The notes under the pieces were generated by a model. It was not told the origin of the DNA, searched no databases, and worked only from the letters and a program-made list of their open reading frames with translations. This document shows, in pieces, positions 8,359 to 19,014 of a stretch of 37,133 nt of DNA. Position 1 is the first letter of the stretch. The number at the start of each line of letters is the position of its first letter. The stretch is from Phytophthora quininea (taxonomy: Eukaryota; Oomycota; Peronosporomycetes; Peronosporales; Peronosporaceae), in the NCBI GenBank assembly GCA_011947345.1, contig JAAVTG010000885.1:1-37133 (forward strand), read 5' to 3'. The translations under genes were made by a program, and so were the position numbers.

Positions 8359-10340
8359 TCAGGTCGAATCGGAATAAATGAAGATCAAGCCCAAACCGCT
8401 GCGCAAGACCCACAGCGGTACTCCAGCAAGCATCATTAAAGTGTACGGCGCCGACGCGACGCCGGTAGGGATCAACAGCTTCTCTTCTCGCGAGAGCATC
8501 GTCGCCAGACGACCCTGCATCGTCCCAAGGGTGAACCGCAAGAACTTCGGATCATCCAGAAACGCTGCCAAAGCAGCCACCTGAACATCGTACTGAAGAG
8601 CAAAAAGACCTGACGATGACCGGAAGGTGCCGACAGCGTAATCCGACCGAAGACTGTCGAACAGATCTTGAGCCCATCGGACGATATTGCCACCTTGTTC
8701 AGTGGGAAGCATGTTTACGTGGTTGTCCGAGCCAGATTCATTCAGCAACCGAACAGCATCCAACAGCATCGGCAGTATGGATGTGTGGCGGATGCCCATG
8801 GGTCTGCCGAGAGTCCTGCCCTCTTTGCTCGTGCGTAGTTCCTGGTACGACATGTCTGCATACTTGAGCGTTGCCCGCATCGCGGTCATAGGGTTAGAAC
8901 ACCACGCTTCCAGGAAGGAGATGGCTTGGGTTGCGTACTTTTCATTGCCAGTGAGTTTCCATGCCAGTGCTAGTGCAGTCGTGTTGTACGCCATCTCTCG
9001 GATCATTTCTCCATCAGTCAGCACCCCTTCCTCTTCCTCGTAGTCATAGAAATCCGCAAATACTTGAGCATCACGACCCGGGTCCAAAGCTCCGTTGCTG
9101 GTCACGGTCCAGGGTATAGAGACCGCCAAAGCTCGATCCGCATCAGCCAGAAGTGCTTCGACATCTTGTTCAACGTATTGAGCGCTGACTCGATCACTGT
9201 GCTGCCGAAGTAGAGTTTCGTTATAAATTAATAGGCCATGCGAGCGAAAGTCATACACCTCCCGCATCACTCGTTCCTCCAGCTTATCCAGCGCTGAGAT
9301 CACACCTTTGGCGCGTCGCATTTCGCGCCAGTGCCCTGCCGAAGGGTTGTTCGCCTCGACGTCCGATGGCAAGCCTGAATACAACCGCAAGACGTAACCT
9401 GTACTGGGCACTGCGTCTGGTCCACTGACGTCATTCGACATGTTGGCGTATGTACGTCGCTGCTCCCACGCGCTCCAGCCCCAGCCATCCCAGACACCTG
9501 AAACTTGCAGTCGAACTAGCAGTGCGGCCTTGTCTCGTTCTCCATAACTCAACTGTTCGTCGAAGCGCTCCACTGCATCGTGCCGAAAGATAATCTGCGG
9601 TTCTTCCCATGGATCGACCTTGAAGTCCGACGAGAAGATCGCGTCGTTCTCCTCTTTCAGTCGGTCCATGAAGGAGACAAAGTACTTTTGGTCGGGCGCC
9701 GCTGCTTCCAAGTCGTGTTTGATCTGTCGCCACGCTTCCGTCGTCAAGAAACACGTCTGATCCCATGGTAGCAACCACTTCGCGCCGCTTTTTTGGCGAT
9801 ATCCAGCATGACGTTTCTTGCAGCATTGATGCCCAGCGCGTATCGGTTTTTGCTGCCGTAGACTGCACTGGTGCTCTGGACTCTGCCCCACTGGTCCTGG
9901 TTCTTATGCTTCTTGTGCACCCAGTCGATGCCTCTGTCCTCTAGCACCACGTGGAACGGCGTCTTCGCATAATCTTCCAGCTGCAGTGGCAGCTCCGTGA
10001 ACTCTGCGCCGAACTCAGTCAGCAGTTGTCGGAACTGCGTCGCGACCTGCTTGTCCTCCATTCGGTTGAGCACCCAGTGCGTCACCAACTCGTGGTCTTG
10101 CAGCTGCTCCTTCTCCAGAATGAAGCGAAGATTCTGCAGCGCGCGACTGGGGTCGTGACGCGGCGGCAGCGCGTTGCCGATGGCTCGCACCAGAGCGTAG
10201 ACGGCCGTGACGCTCGCATTCCGCTTGAACGGCCTCGGAGGTGGCTGCAGCGGTATCTGCCACGACAAGAAGCTCAGCGACAGCAGCCCCAACGCCACCA
10301 GCGCCAGCAGCAGCTCGCGCAGGCCGCAGCCTCGCTTCAT
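8359..10340 (-). CDS. Type II membrane protein: glycosyltransferase-like + alginate-lyase-like domains
   Basis: About 660 residues, with one frameshift at the T6 run 9789-9794 (one base short). It starts with a short cytoplasmic basic stretch and a signal anchor (LRELLLALVALGLLSLSFLSW), as in Golgi type II enzymes. The first lumenal part (about 60-330) has a glycosyltransferase-A-like nucleotide-sugar core: LGINAARNVMLDIAKK, then KWLLPWDQTCFL, where a Dx(D/N)-like site would sit. The second half (about 380-620) follows the alginate_lyase (PF05426) helical pattern: EMIREMAYNTTALALAWKLT, GNEKYATQAISFLEAWCSNP, MGIRHTSILPMLLDAVRLL and LQYDVQVAALAAFLDDPKF. The usual NNHGTWYD-type catalytic stretch is replaced by SSSGLFALQYDVQ, lacking Asn-His, so lyase activity is doubtful. 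The gene is divergent from the epimerase gene, 112 bases apart. Domain names come from pattern memory; the membrane topology is clear. Confidence 0.65.
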
Positions 10341-10452
10341 CTTCGACGGATTAATTCAATTCTGTACAATTGATGTACCGTTGGTAACAGTATTAATACC
10401 ACATAACCTTTGGTTCCCTGTCGCAGATCGCCAATAGCAAAGATCCCCGAGC

Positions 10453-11347
10453 ATGAGCGCCAAGAAGTCCGTCATCGAGCTGCGCCACCCGTCGGGCTCG
10501 CGCGCCGAGGTGTATCTGTACGGCGCCACCGTCACCTCCTTCTACGCGGCGCAGGAGCCGTCCCGTAACGTTCTGTTCCTGTCCAAGCAGGCGCTGCTGG
10601 ATGGCAGCAAGCCCATCCGCGGCGGTATCCCCTGGTCTTCCCGTGTTCGGCGCCGCCCCGGGTTTCAACCACGGCTTCGCACGCATCAACACGTGGAAGC
10701 TGAGCCAGCTGGACCAGACCGTCGGTGACGAGCAGAGCCCCACGGTCGCCACCTTCGCCCTGGAAGCGACCGACGAAACCAAGAGCATGTACCCGCACGA
10801 CGTGGAGCTCGTGTACGAGGTCAAGCTCTTCGCCAACAGTCTAGCCACAGATCTGCACGTGTATAACAAGTCGGAGAGCGAGATCTCCTTCCAGGCGCTG
10901 CTGCACACGTATCTGTCGGCCGACGGCGTCCGCAACGGAGGCGTCAAGGTGGAGGGACTCAAGGGCCTCACCTACCACGACAAGGTGGCCAGCCAGGAGA
11001 AGAGTGAGGACAGAGACGCGCTGGAATTTACGCAGGAGACTGACAGCGTTTACGCCAACGCCCCGTCCCCGGTGGTGGTGCGCATGAAGCGAGCTAACGG
11101 CCGCGAGCAGGTCGTGACTATCGACAAGGCGGTCTTTATCAAGAGCGGTGCTACGCAGGTGCCCCAGAGCAGCGACGTCGTGGTCTGGAACCCCTGGGTG
11201 GACAAGGCCAAGGGCATGGGCGACTTTGGAGATGACGAGTACCTGACCATGCTCTGCGTCGAACCCGGACGTGTCAGCGAGCAGCAGAAGCTGCCGGCGG
11301 GTCAGACGTTCACGCTGCAGCAGGCCATTAAGCTCTCGGCGCTGTGA
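10453..11347 (+). CDS. Glucose-6-phosphate 1-epimerase (aldose 1-epimerase family)
   Basis: Interconverts alpha and beta anomers of glucose 6-phosphate in the cytosol (YeaD/YMR099c type). It starts MSAKKSVIELRHPSG with the family's strand LYGATVTSFY and the loop SKPIRGGIP. The frame then changes by two bases between the C-runs 10629-10632 and 10640-10642, each apparently one C short, and resumes at PVFGAAPGFNHGFARINTW. HGFAR carries the family's catalytic His/Arg region. Later motifs: THVELVYEV-like MYPHDVELVYEVKLF, ALLHTYLSADGVRN, VKVEGLKGLTYHDK and VVVWNPWVDKAKGMGDFGDD, typical of this subgroup. The total of about 298 residues matches the family. No introns. Third positions are GC-rich, as in other housekeeping genes here. 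Confidence 0.85.
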
Positions 11348-11727
11348 GCTGTCAGAACAAGTGATGTTGCCTATGCAAGAGCAGCAGAAGATTTAGTGCA
11401 ATGAGATGATGAAACTGGAAACCAGGACTGCCTTAATGGAGATTGGCGTTGTGGAGAAACCTAGCGTGTGTGTGGTGGATGAGTTCCTGTGGGGTGTGCG
11501 ATGATCCTGTGCAGATGACCAAGATGCAGACCAGCTTCAACAGCTGGAGCCATGGATCAAGGCTGTTCGGAACTCATCGTCCAACATGACATGCTAACAG
11601 CTATTTTCATGTGTCTGCGCAGGGCGAGGCGTTTATAGACGACGAAACTCATGGCACACCGCGAATATACATAGTTCGCTGCTCCTGACGCATCAACTTT
11701 CGCATTTGGGACGGCAGAACGGCAAGA
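11348..11727. other. Intergenic, promoter of CFAP45
   Basis: About 380 bases between the epimerase stop and the CFAP45 start. An Inr-like stretch, CAACTTTCGCATTT (11694-11707), ends about 20 bases before the ATG. Nothing else is recognised. Confidence 0.45.
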
Positions 11728-13447
11728 ATGAGCGCGCGCGGGCATTCGGCTGCGAGTCGAATCTCGTCCAACAACGTCAGCATTGGTATGAGTCACGGGG
11801 GCGGCGGCTCTCGACGCTACCGTCGCGTCGCTCACACTCCGCAGGTGGACGACATGCTTTTTGGCGAGAAGAACCAAGTGGCCAAGAACCGGAAGAACGA
11901 CCGCACGAGACAAGCTGGAAGGTAGTTTCGTCGTTGTTGCCATCGCCTACGTTCGAGGTCACTGACGTTGTTTGTGGTCATTTTGTCAGGGACATTGTGG
12001 CGGGCTCTACATCAAACCAAGAAACCAATGAAAGCACACCTACCAGCAGCAGAAAGTTTGCCATGAGAATAGGGAAGAGGGCGCCATCAAGGCGTCGCTT
12101 GTGGTGGTGCCTGAGGACGAGCTTGAACGTATCAAAGCCGAGACAACAATTCTAACGCCCGCCGACATCGAAGCGCTAGAGGCCCATCGTGAAGCAGATC
12201 AGGAGCACCAGCGACTGACATCGAAAGCTCGAAAGGAGCACATGCTGAAGCTCAGTGAGGAGGCGGCTAAGAGAGCACCCAAGAGCGAGATCGAGCAGAT
12301 CTTTTCCGCGGAGAAGCAGCAGGTTTTGCGTCGAGCCCGCGTCCTCAAGGACCAAACGCACGACAGTGTGAAGTTGATGAAAACGCTGGGGACTCGTGCT
12401 CAGGCCTTCACAATTCGCGACCAGCAGCTTAAGGTGAAGAAGGAGCTGGAAGAGGAGCACCTCGTGTACGACGACAAGATGAACATGCTGATGGAGATCG
12501 AGCGGTTGGAGAGTCTCAAGCGTCAAGAGCATCGTGACGATGTCAAGAAGCAGAAGCGCTACGCAGACCGCAAAGTGTTAGAAGACCAGATTGAGGGTCG
12601 CCGTCTCCAACGCCAGAAGGAGAGCGCGCTCGTCGCCCAGGAAGCGCAAGAGATGCTGGCGAAGATCAAGCAGCAGCAAGAAGAAGCCACTGAAAAAGAG
12701 CACGCGAAGGCTCTACGTGCGCAACGCTCAATGGAGGAGATCAAAAAGTTCAACGAGGAGACTCTACGTCGGAAGCAGGATATCCAGAGCAAGATCAAGG
12801 AGGAGGACGACCAGGTGGTGGCCTACCAGCTCAAGAAGGCCGAGGACATGAAGCGCCGAGAGGAGGAGGAGGCTGACAGACGACACGAAGCAGAGCTCCG
12901 CTGCGCCAAGTTGCGGTCGATGCAGGAGAAGATGGCCAACGAGAAGGCCGAGCTGGACGAGTTGCGTGCCAAGCGAGCGGCTGAAGCTCGTGAACGCCAG
13001 GCCCGTGAAGCCGATCTGGCCCAGGCCAAGAAGCACAGAGAAGAGATGGAGGAGCTGCGTCGAGCTCGTGAAATGCAAGCGCTGCACCGTGAGCGAGCCC
13101 GCGTCAAAGAAGCGACGTTGCAGCAGCGTGAGTACGAATCGATCATGGGGCAGGTCGAGACGGACAAGCTGCGAGTGAAGACGGAGGAGGAGAAGAAGAA
13201 GATGGCGAGTCTGGCCCACCGTCGCGGGCTGCAGTCCCAGATCGAAGAGAAGGAGCGACTGAAGAAGCTCGAGTTCGTCAAGAAGCAGCAGGAAGGTCAA
13301 CTGCTGAAGGAGGAGTTTGCGCGAGAGCTGGACAAGCTGGAACGCATCCGACTTGAGGAAGTCGGGGAGCTCGTCGACGCCGGCGTGAATCCGCTCTATC
13401 TGTCGGAGATGAAGGCGCTCGACATTGAGAAGATCCGCAACAGATAG
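11728..13447 (+). CDS. CFAP45: Cilia- and flagella-associated protein 45
   Basis: A microtubule inner protein of motile cilia doublets, so a zoospore flagellum component. Exon 1 (11728-11921) encodes a Ser/Gly/Arg-rich N-terminus with DDMLFGEKNQ. The intron 11922-11989 (68 nt, gtagtt...tgtcag) is phase 2. Exon 2 runs to 13447, with a frame change at GGG 12079-12081 (one base short) just before SLVVVPEDELERIK. The remaining ~445 residues are an almost unbroken charged coiled coil: EAHREADQEHQRLTSKARKE, FTIRDQQLKVKKELEEEHLV, YDDKMNMLMEIERL, ending KLERIRLEEVGELVDAGVNP and LYLSEMKAL. The LxRMxEMERL-like block and the terminal 'L..AGV..LY..E' block fit CFAP45 better than other coiled-coil proteins. 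It is probably expressed during sporulation. Identity is fairly good; exact exon 2 start is good. Confidence 0.75.
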
Positions 13448-13593
13448 ACGGAAAAAACGTCCAACTGATAATTGAGATGAGCTTTCGCCGCAATATGTCC
13501 TTCTATTGTCCTCAACTGTCAATCCAGAAATATTATGTTTTGAATCGAAATATTACATTAATAATTGAGATATTTCGCTTCCTTTCCACAGAA

Positions 13594-15172
13594 ATGAGCA
13601 ATAAGACGCCGGGGCCGTTGCGACTCGCGCAGGCCGTGGCCGCGGCCACCAGCAGAATGGCAGTCGCTCCTGTGTGCGACCTACTCGTCCCGAGACGCTC
13701 GGTGACTACCTCCTTTCTGCCTCTCTGTCTTTTGTAACACCACAAGTGACTCGCTTCTCGTTCCTGATTGCAGACCCCAACCCAGACATCCACTCGCTCT
13801 TCCTGGTGCCGTCCACAAGGCACCGCCAAGTACAGTAATGAACCGTCTAACATCTCTTCAATTGGCAGGAGTTCAACGCCGTGTTCTTCGAGGGCAAACT
13901 GGCCGGCTGCGAGGTCAAGTGGAGCAAGCGCATGACGCTCTGGTGCGTCTGTTGTCTGCTGTTGCACTGATCATCCATGGGACAGTTTGTAAGTGTCATG
14001 CAAGTGCACTTGTAGTGCTGGGCTGTGCAGCTATCAGCCCATAAGCGGCTTTTGCTCCATTCGACTGAGTGAGCCGCTGCTGAAGCTCCGGCCACGCAGT
14101 GACACGGTCAACACATTGCTGGTACGCGAATGTATTGGGTGTTATACCCGTAATGCAGTGGCGAGTGCTGACTGACTGTTGCGTCTGCAGCACGAAATGA
14201 TCCACGCATTCGTGTTCGTGGCGACGCCAGTGCGCGACCACGACGACCACGGCCCGATTTTCCAGGCGCACATGCGGCGCATCAACGAGCTGGCGATGAC
14301 AAAATCACAGTCTACCACACGTTCCACGACGAAGTAGACTCGTATCGCACGCACGTCTGGCAGTGTGATGTGGGTGTGCTTTTGTTGATTTTCATTGTTG
14401 TCGGAGCTGGGCTGATTGCCTTCTATTCGTATGCATCGTGCCAGGGACCATGCCGCCGCACTCCACCGTACTTCGGGCTTGTAAAGCGATCGATGAACCG
14501 GGCTCCCGGCCCAACTGACAACTGGTGGGCTGAACACCAGCACAAGTGTGGCGGTACGTTCACCAAAATTAAAGAGCCTGCAGAATACACAGCTAAACAA
14601 GCCAAAAAAGAGCGGCAGTTGGCTCGGGAAGAAAAGCAGAAGCAGAAAGAGGAGAAAGAGAAGGCGACCCGCAACTTGAAGGAATTCTTTCCCACGGTTG
14701 ATTCCAGTGGGAAGAGTGGGAAGCCAAAGAAGATACCTGGCGCTGCCAAGCCGTCTTCTAAGGCCAAAAACCGTTGCAGCAGCCCTCAGCAGGCACAGAA
14801 GGCAACAAAAAGCGGAAGAAAGAGCATGAGGACAACGGTATCAGCTCGGCTTGGCCTGTGCTCGGCTTTCCGCCCTCTGGCACAATCATTTTCACGACTG
14901 GTGACGATGGCGATTTTTTCTTGCGGGCGATGTTCAAGCGCTCTTTCAGGTTCCGGGCGAGACACGTTTTGGTGGTGGTGGCAGCAGTGAATCGCAAAGT
15001 GTTGGGACTTGTCATGCATTCGCTCCAGGGAATACTTCGTCTGTGGTGGATCTTACAATATCGGACAGTGATGACGAAACCTTTCATGAGAATAAACCCC
15101 AGCGCCATCGAATGTAGTGCGACGACAATCTGCTTCAGGGGCGGAATACCGGACGTGATCGAGATCGACTAA
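13594..15172 (+). CDS. SPRTN: Spartan-type DNA-protein crosslink metalloprotease
   Basis: A nuclear SprT-family protease that degrades proteins crosslinked to DNA. Six exons are defined by the family alignment: 13594-13701, 13774-13805, 13869-13942, 14016-14121, 14191-14369 and 14445-15172, with introns of 63-75 nt. Diagnostic blocks: DPNPDIHSLF, GCEVKWSKRMTLC, AGLCSYQPISGFCSIRLSEP, the zinc-binding HEMIH opening exon 5, DDHGPIFQAHMRRIN, then the SprT zinc ribbon (VWQCDGPC ... AEHQHKCGG). The C-terminal tail is Lys-rich (KKERQLAREEKQKQKEEKEK) and contains two SUMO-interaction-like motifs, VVDLTISDSDDE (15043-15078) and the terminal DVIEID (15152-15169). About six single-base losses break the frame (near 13611, 14295, 14766, 14944, 15110, 15150). 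The family assignment is firm; the tail depends on correcting these losses. Confidence 0.85.
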
Positions 15173-15315
15173 AATCTGCTAATATTTACTACTCCTTATG
15201 TCAGAGTGGGGTACGCGTGACCAGCTTTTCAGCGTTGTGAATGGATGCTCTTTCATGGAGTTGCCGATGTTGGTAGTTGACGTGGTGTCCCCGTTTCTTG
15301 GCCACTGTACAAGCA

Positions 15316-16962
15316 TCAACAACGAGTAGGCAAAATACGTGAGTTGGATGCAGGGTACTGGGAATTACGAGCCGTACAGAGTTTCCTCGATTTTTCCCAC
15401 TTGGATGAGCTTGAACGCAGTTTTTCGACTGCCTCGGCTAGACGGTGGCGACGAATCATTGCTTCCGTAGACAGCTGCTGCCTGGCCTGGAGCAGAGCGT
15501 GCTTGCGCTCCTTCACTGCCCGGGATCGGGCGTCAGCTGATGCTATTCGTCGCACCAACTGCTGGCGTGCATACTCCTCCATGCGCTGGATCCGAGCAAC
15601 GTTCTCCTCTTTCTGCGTAATCTCCATTTGGCGTTCGACTTGCGTTAGAAGGCGTGCTTTCTCGCGCTCTCGCTGCGAAGCCTCCATTTTTGCTTTGGCG
15701 TCTTCCCGTTTGGCCACCAACTCACTCACATGCTTTTGTCTCAATGTGTGTGCAGCTTCCAATCGCTTTTGACGGACTTGCTCCTCTTGTTTCGACTTTG
15801 CAGCTCGTTCTTTTAGATCGATCGCCGTCTTCCGTTGAATTTCGCGCGCTCGATTAATTGCTGCTGTCTGTTTGTCGGTCACTTGCTTCTTGCGGGCGAT
15901 GGCCAACTCGTTCTGGTACGTGACGTTTTGGATCCGTGCGTTAGCTTTCTCGCGGCGCTCTAACGCTTCTTGGTGTCTGCGCTTGTTTGCCAGCTCCATC
16001 TTCATCGAGACTTGCCGCTCCTTCTCAAGCATTCTCCGTCGGTTTGCGGCTACAACTTCCTCTTGCTGTCGTAGCAGCTCTTCAGTCTGCGCACGGAAAT
16101 CGGCGTTTTGTCGGCGCTCAAGCTCGCGCTGTGCTGCCTCTAATGCTCGAACGCGTGCATTCTCTTTGGCTTGCTCGGCCCATTCCCGCTCTCGCTCAGC
16201 TTCTGCGCGTCGTTGGTTCTTTCGGTCGAGAGCCTCATTATCCTCTTGCTTCTTCTTTGCCATCTCTTTCTCGTGTTTATTCGCTGCTAACTGGATTCGT
16301 CGTGCTTTTAACTTTTTCTGTTGGTCTTCTTGCCGTTTAGCTTCCTCTGCAGCGCGTTGGTCATTCTCCTGTTGAAGTCGGGCAAGTCTCGCTTCCATTT
16401 CAATGGCAGCCTGAAGGTCTTTCTGTTGCCTCATCTTGATCCGAGCTAACCTCCGTTCTTCCAGTTGCAGCAATGTTGAATCGCCGAGCAGATCATCATT
16501 GTCAGCTTTCCAACGGCGTGCGGACTGGATTCGTCGCGGTGGGAAGCCTGGAGCTATTTGCTGCTGTATCGCCGGATTCAAATCCGCTGCGGTTGGAGAC
16601 CCGCTGCCTGATGCCACAAGCAGCGCCGTCGAAGGTGGTGCAGGTCCAAGTCCGTGGATGATTGCTTCACGCTCGGTGCGTACAGTCTCTAGCTTTTGCT
16701 GACGGGACTGCTCGAAGCGTTCGTGACGCAGCACAGCCGCTTCCTTCTCGACAAGGGAAAATTTTCGGTTGACACTCTGGTCGAGGAAGTCCATCACCGT
16801 CTTTGGCAGCAGCTCACTCGGTTTGATGCCCATGCGACGACATGCTTCCAGACTTCGAGGAGATGTCACCCGGGCCCCAGTCGCTGCACAGTCGATCACC
16901 GTAATGCTGTGCTCAGCTCCAAGGCCAGACGAGCTCCATACACTTTCGGGAGGTGCCTGCAT
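15316..16962 (-). CDS. Long coiled-coil protein, probably flagellum-associated
   Basis: One unbroken frame of 548 residues. The first 60 residues are non-coiled and contain LEACRRMGIKPSELLPKTV, a block found near the start of CCDC177-like coiled-coil proteins. A Pro/Ser-rich linker follows (GLGPAPPSTALLVASGSG). Residues from about 165 to 520 form a nearly continuous Glu/Lys/Arg/Gln-rich helix (KRQEDQQKKLKARRIQLAAN, REREWAEQAKENARVRALEA). No enzymatic motif is visible. The gene has no intron, and its 3' end faces that of Spartan 144 bases away. A flagellar or cytoskeletal role is inferred from composition and family resemblance, not shown. It is one of the few long genes here without a frameshift. 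Confidence 0.65.
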   Translation of the reverse strand: MQAPPESVWSSSGLGAEHSITVIDCAATGARVTSPRSLEACRRMGIKPSELLPKTVMDFLDQSVNRKFSLVEKEAAVLRHERFEQSRQQKLETVRTEREAIIHGLGPAPPSTALLVASGSGSPTAADLNPAIQQQIAPGFPPRRIQSARRWKADNDDLLGDSTLLQLEERRLARIKMRQQKDLQAAIEMEARLARLQQENDQRAAEEAKRQEDQQKKLKARRIQLAANKHEKEMAKKKQEDNEALDRKNQRRAEAEREREWAEQAKENARVRALEAAQRELERRQNADFRAQTEELLRQQEEVVAANRRRMLEKERQVSMKMELANKRRHQEALERREKANARIQNVTYQNELAIARKKQVTDKQTAAINRAREIQRKTAIDLKERAAKSKQEEQVRQKRLEAAHTLRQKHVSELVAKREDAKAKMEASQREREKARLLTQVERQMEITQKEENVARIQRMEEYARQQLVRRIASADARSRAVKERKHALLQARQQLSTEAMIRRHRLAEAVEKLRSSSSKWEKSRKLCTARNSQYPASNSRILPTRC

Positions 16963-17134
16963 CGCGAACGAGAATGCAACACAAACGTGTCAAGCAGTGC
17001 AAGCTCAAATTAGTCGAAAATGACTCAGTCGTCTACAAGTTGCAGCCAGAAAAAGCACCACAGACGACCATGTAAAAGCTTGAGGAATTCATGAACAGCG
17101 CGTACTATTGCTCTTTGCTCAACAGCAAATAAAT

Positions 17135-18754
17135 CTAGTTGCGTTTCTTCTTCTTGCCACGGCGCTCGCGGCCCTTCTGAGCATTGGGGTTCATGCGTCC
17201 GTAGCCCACCATAATTCCTGTCTGTCTCTCGGCCTTCACACCCAAGTCGTGAGCAACATTTTCACCAAACGCGCTCTGCATGACCTTCTTGTGTTGGCGC
17301 TGACGTTGCCCCCAAATACCCACAAGCAGCTGATCCTCACGCAGCAGCAAGTCACCAGAACGTCCACCCTTTGGCTTGGGCAGCGAGAACTTGGTGCCTG
17401 ACAGCTTCGTTGGCCGATTAGCCCGTGTGTAGAACGTCATGTGACCATCGCGGTCCAAGCTGTACGAAACGCGCTCCATCGTGCTGTTCCCGCACTTCGG
17501 ACAGAACAAACGATCCATCTCTGTAGACGTCGTGAAGCATGCAATGCATCGCAGAATCCACTGCTTCACGCGCTTGATAATCATACCCTCGGTTGAAAGC
17601 AGGCGCAGTCCGATCTGAAGCATCACATTCTGCATGGAAAAATCGGTCGTGATGCAGGCCACAGGCAGACGCGCAGAGATCTCCTCCAACCCCTTGCCGT
17701 CGCCGAACGGAGAGCTCGTAAACTTGCCGACATTATCGCTGGTGATCCAGTTCTTGCCATCATCCTCATCCGCTCCAGCGTTGCTCGATGCTGCAAATCC
17801 CCCATAATACGAGACTTGACGTCAGCGTTACGGATTTCTTCACTGATCACATGCTCGACAACAGGCTGCGTCTCCTCTGTTTCTTCCTGCGCAGGTGTTT
17901 CCTGCTCGATCTTCTCGTGAATGAATGAGCACTCGTCACCGTAACTGCATCCCTCTGGGGTATTGAAGTTCCGACACGGAATGTCGACCTTCTTTGGGCG
18001 CTTCCTCTCCGTTCTCGCTGTTCGCTGCCACTTCGTGTGTAAACCTGCACTCGTCCCCGAACTTGCAGCCCATGACCGAGCCAATGTACTTGCACGGGAT
18101 GGTGGTCTGCGAGCCGCCAACAATCTTGCCGCTGGCATTGCGCATTACCGTCTGCGAGATCTCGGGACTTGTACGCAGGTGGCTGTCTCCATTGGACTCA
18201 ACCTCCAACTGATAGGAGAGCGCCATGACGCGCAGATCCGTCAGCGATAGGTATGTGAAGTCGCCTGTCTTGCGGGAGAAGTTGACCACAGCCTTCATGG
18301 CCTCCGCCGATGGTTCGCGGGTCTTGAGCGTGAACGGCAGTCGCTCCAGAATAGCGCGTGAATTCTTGTCGCGGATCTCGTCCAGCACATCGGGCACTGT
18401 CCAGAAGTTCTGGGGCAACAGTCAGCAGTCCGTCAATACAAGTCCATTTCCCATGCAATACTGTAATTCATGAACCGCTAATTGCTAAAACTTCCTAGAA
18501 CACTGCAAATGGGCTATCAACTGTACCTCAGCCAGAACTGCCAGGTTGGTGCCTTTAATGATGGCGCCAGAGTCGATGACCAGGTGTAGCACCTTCTTGT
18601 CGGACTCTGGCGCTGTCTGGGGAGCTGCGGGGGCCGCTGCAGCCGCCGCCCACGACATGGCTGGGCCAGTAGAAGTCTCGACTTGTTGTTCCTGTTTGTC
18701 ATCGAGCTGCATGGCGTCCAGCGCCGGCGCCACCTGCTGCGTTTCGTCGACCAT
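17135..18754 (-). CDS. NOB1: 20S-pre-rRNA D-site endonuclease NOB1 with two CCCH zinc fingers
   Basis: Nob1 cleaves site D at the 3' end of 18S rRNA in late pre-40S particles. Exon 1 (18527-18754) has an Ala/Gln-rich N-terminus and the PIN start VLHLVIDSGAIIKGTNLAVL. A 117-nt intron follows (18410-18526), then NFWTVPDVLDEIRDKNSRAI, the PIN acidic block. The PIN ends near SLTDLRVMALSYQLE. Two CCCH fingers (CX8CX5CX3H) follow: 18035-18094 (CKYIGSVMG...CRFTH) and 17917-17976 (CRNFNTPEG...CSFIH). Next come the Nob1 block DDGKNWITSDNVGKF, the zinc ribbon (RCIACF ... FCPKCGN) and the basic tail KGRERRGKKKKRN. Frame changes near 17992-17999 (one extra or two missing) and 17810-17816 (one missing) break it. 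ATG 18754 is chosen because an Inr-like element lies at 18831-18844; the frame is open to 18967. Confidence 0.88.
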
Positions 18755-18830
18755 GGCGACGTCCGGTAGTGAGTTGCGCAGTGCCTTGCCAGTCAAATCC
18801 CGCAGCTTTTCATTGGCTGGAAGTTTTATT

Positions 18831-18844
18831 TTTGTCCAATGAAC
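18831..18844 (-). promoter_or_regulatory. Inr-like core promoter of NOB1
   Basis: The minus strand reads GTTCATTGGACAAA, close to the oomycete Inr core (TCATTYYNCAWTTT) except for the two Y positions. It is about 77 bases upstream of ATG 18754 and downstream of the alternative ATG 18967, which supports the shorter protein. Confidence 0.4.
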
Positions 18845-19014
18845 GAAAAGATCGCTGCGACCAAGTTCGACCGTACATGGGGACTGGAACGTTGTTACAC
18901 CCCTTCTCTCCGGTAGAAAATGCCATTGCGCCCCCAGCTTGAAGCTTAGTTGGTTGCGTACCGCCATACTGAGCGCAAGTCAGAGAGAAGATCTCACCAA
19001 GATTTACCAGCAGC

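Noticed and set aside
8039..8413. Minus-strand frame of 124 codons downstream of the lyase-domain gene
   Set aside because: Overlaps the neighbour's conserved 3' coding end, lacks a recognisable domain and a convincing start; left as intergenic.
12764..13522. Minus-strand Leu-rich frame of 252 codons over CFAP45
   Set aside because: Antisense of Lys/Glu coiled-coil codons gives Leu/Phe/Ser-rich pseudo-membrane sequence; the plus-strand frame has a clear family match.
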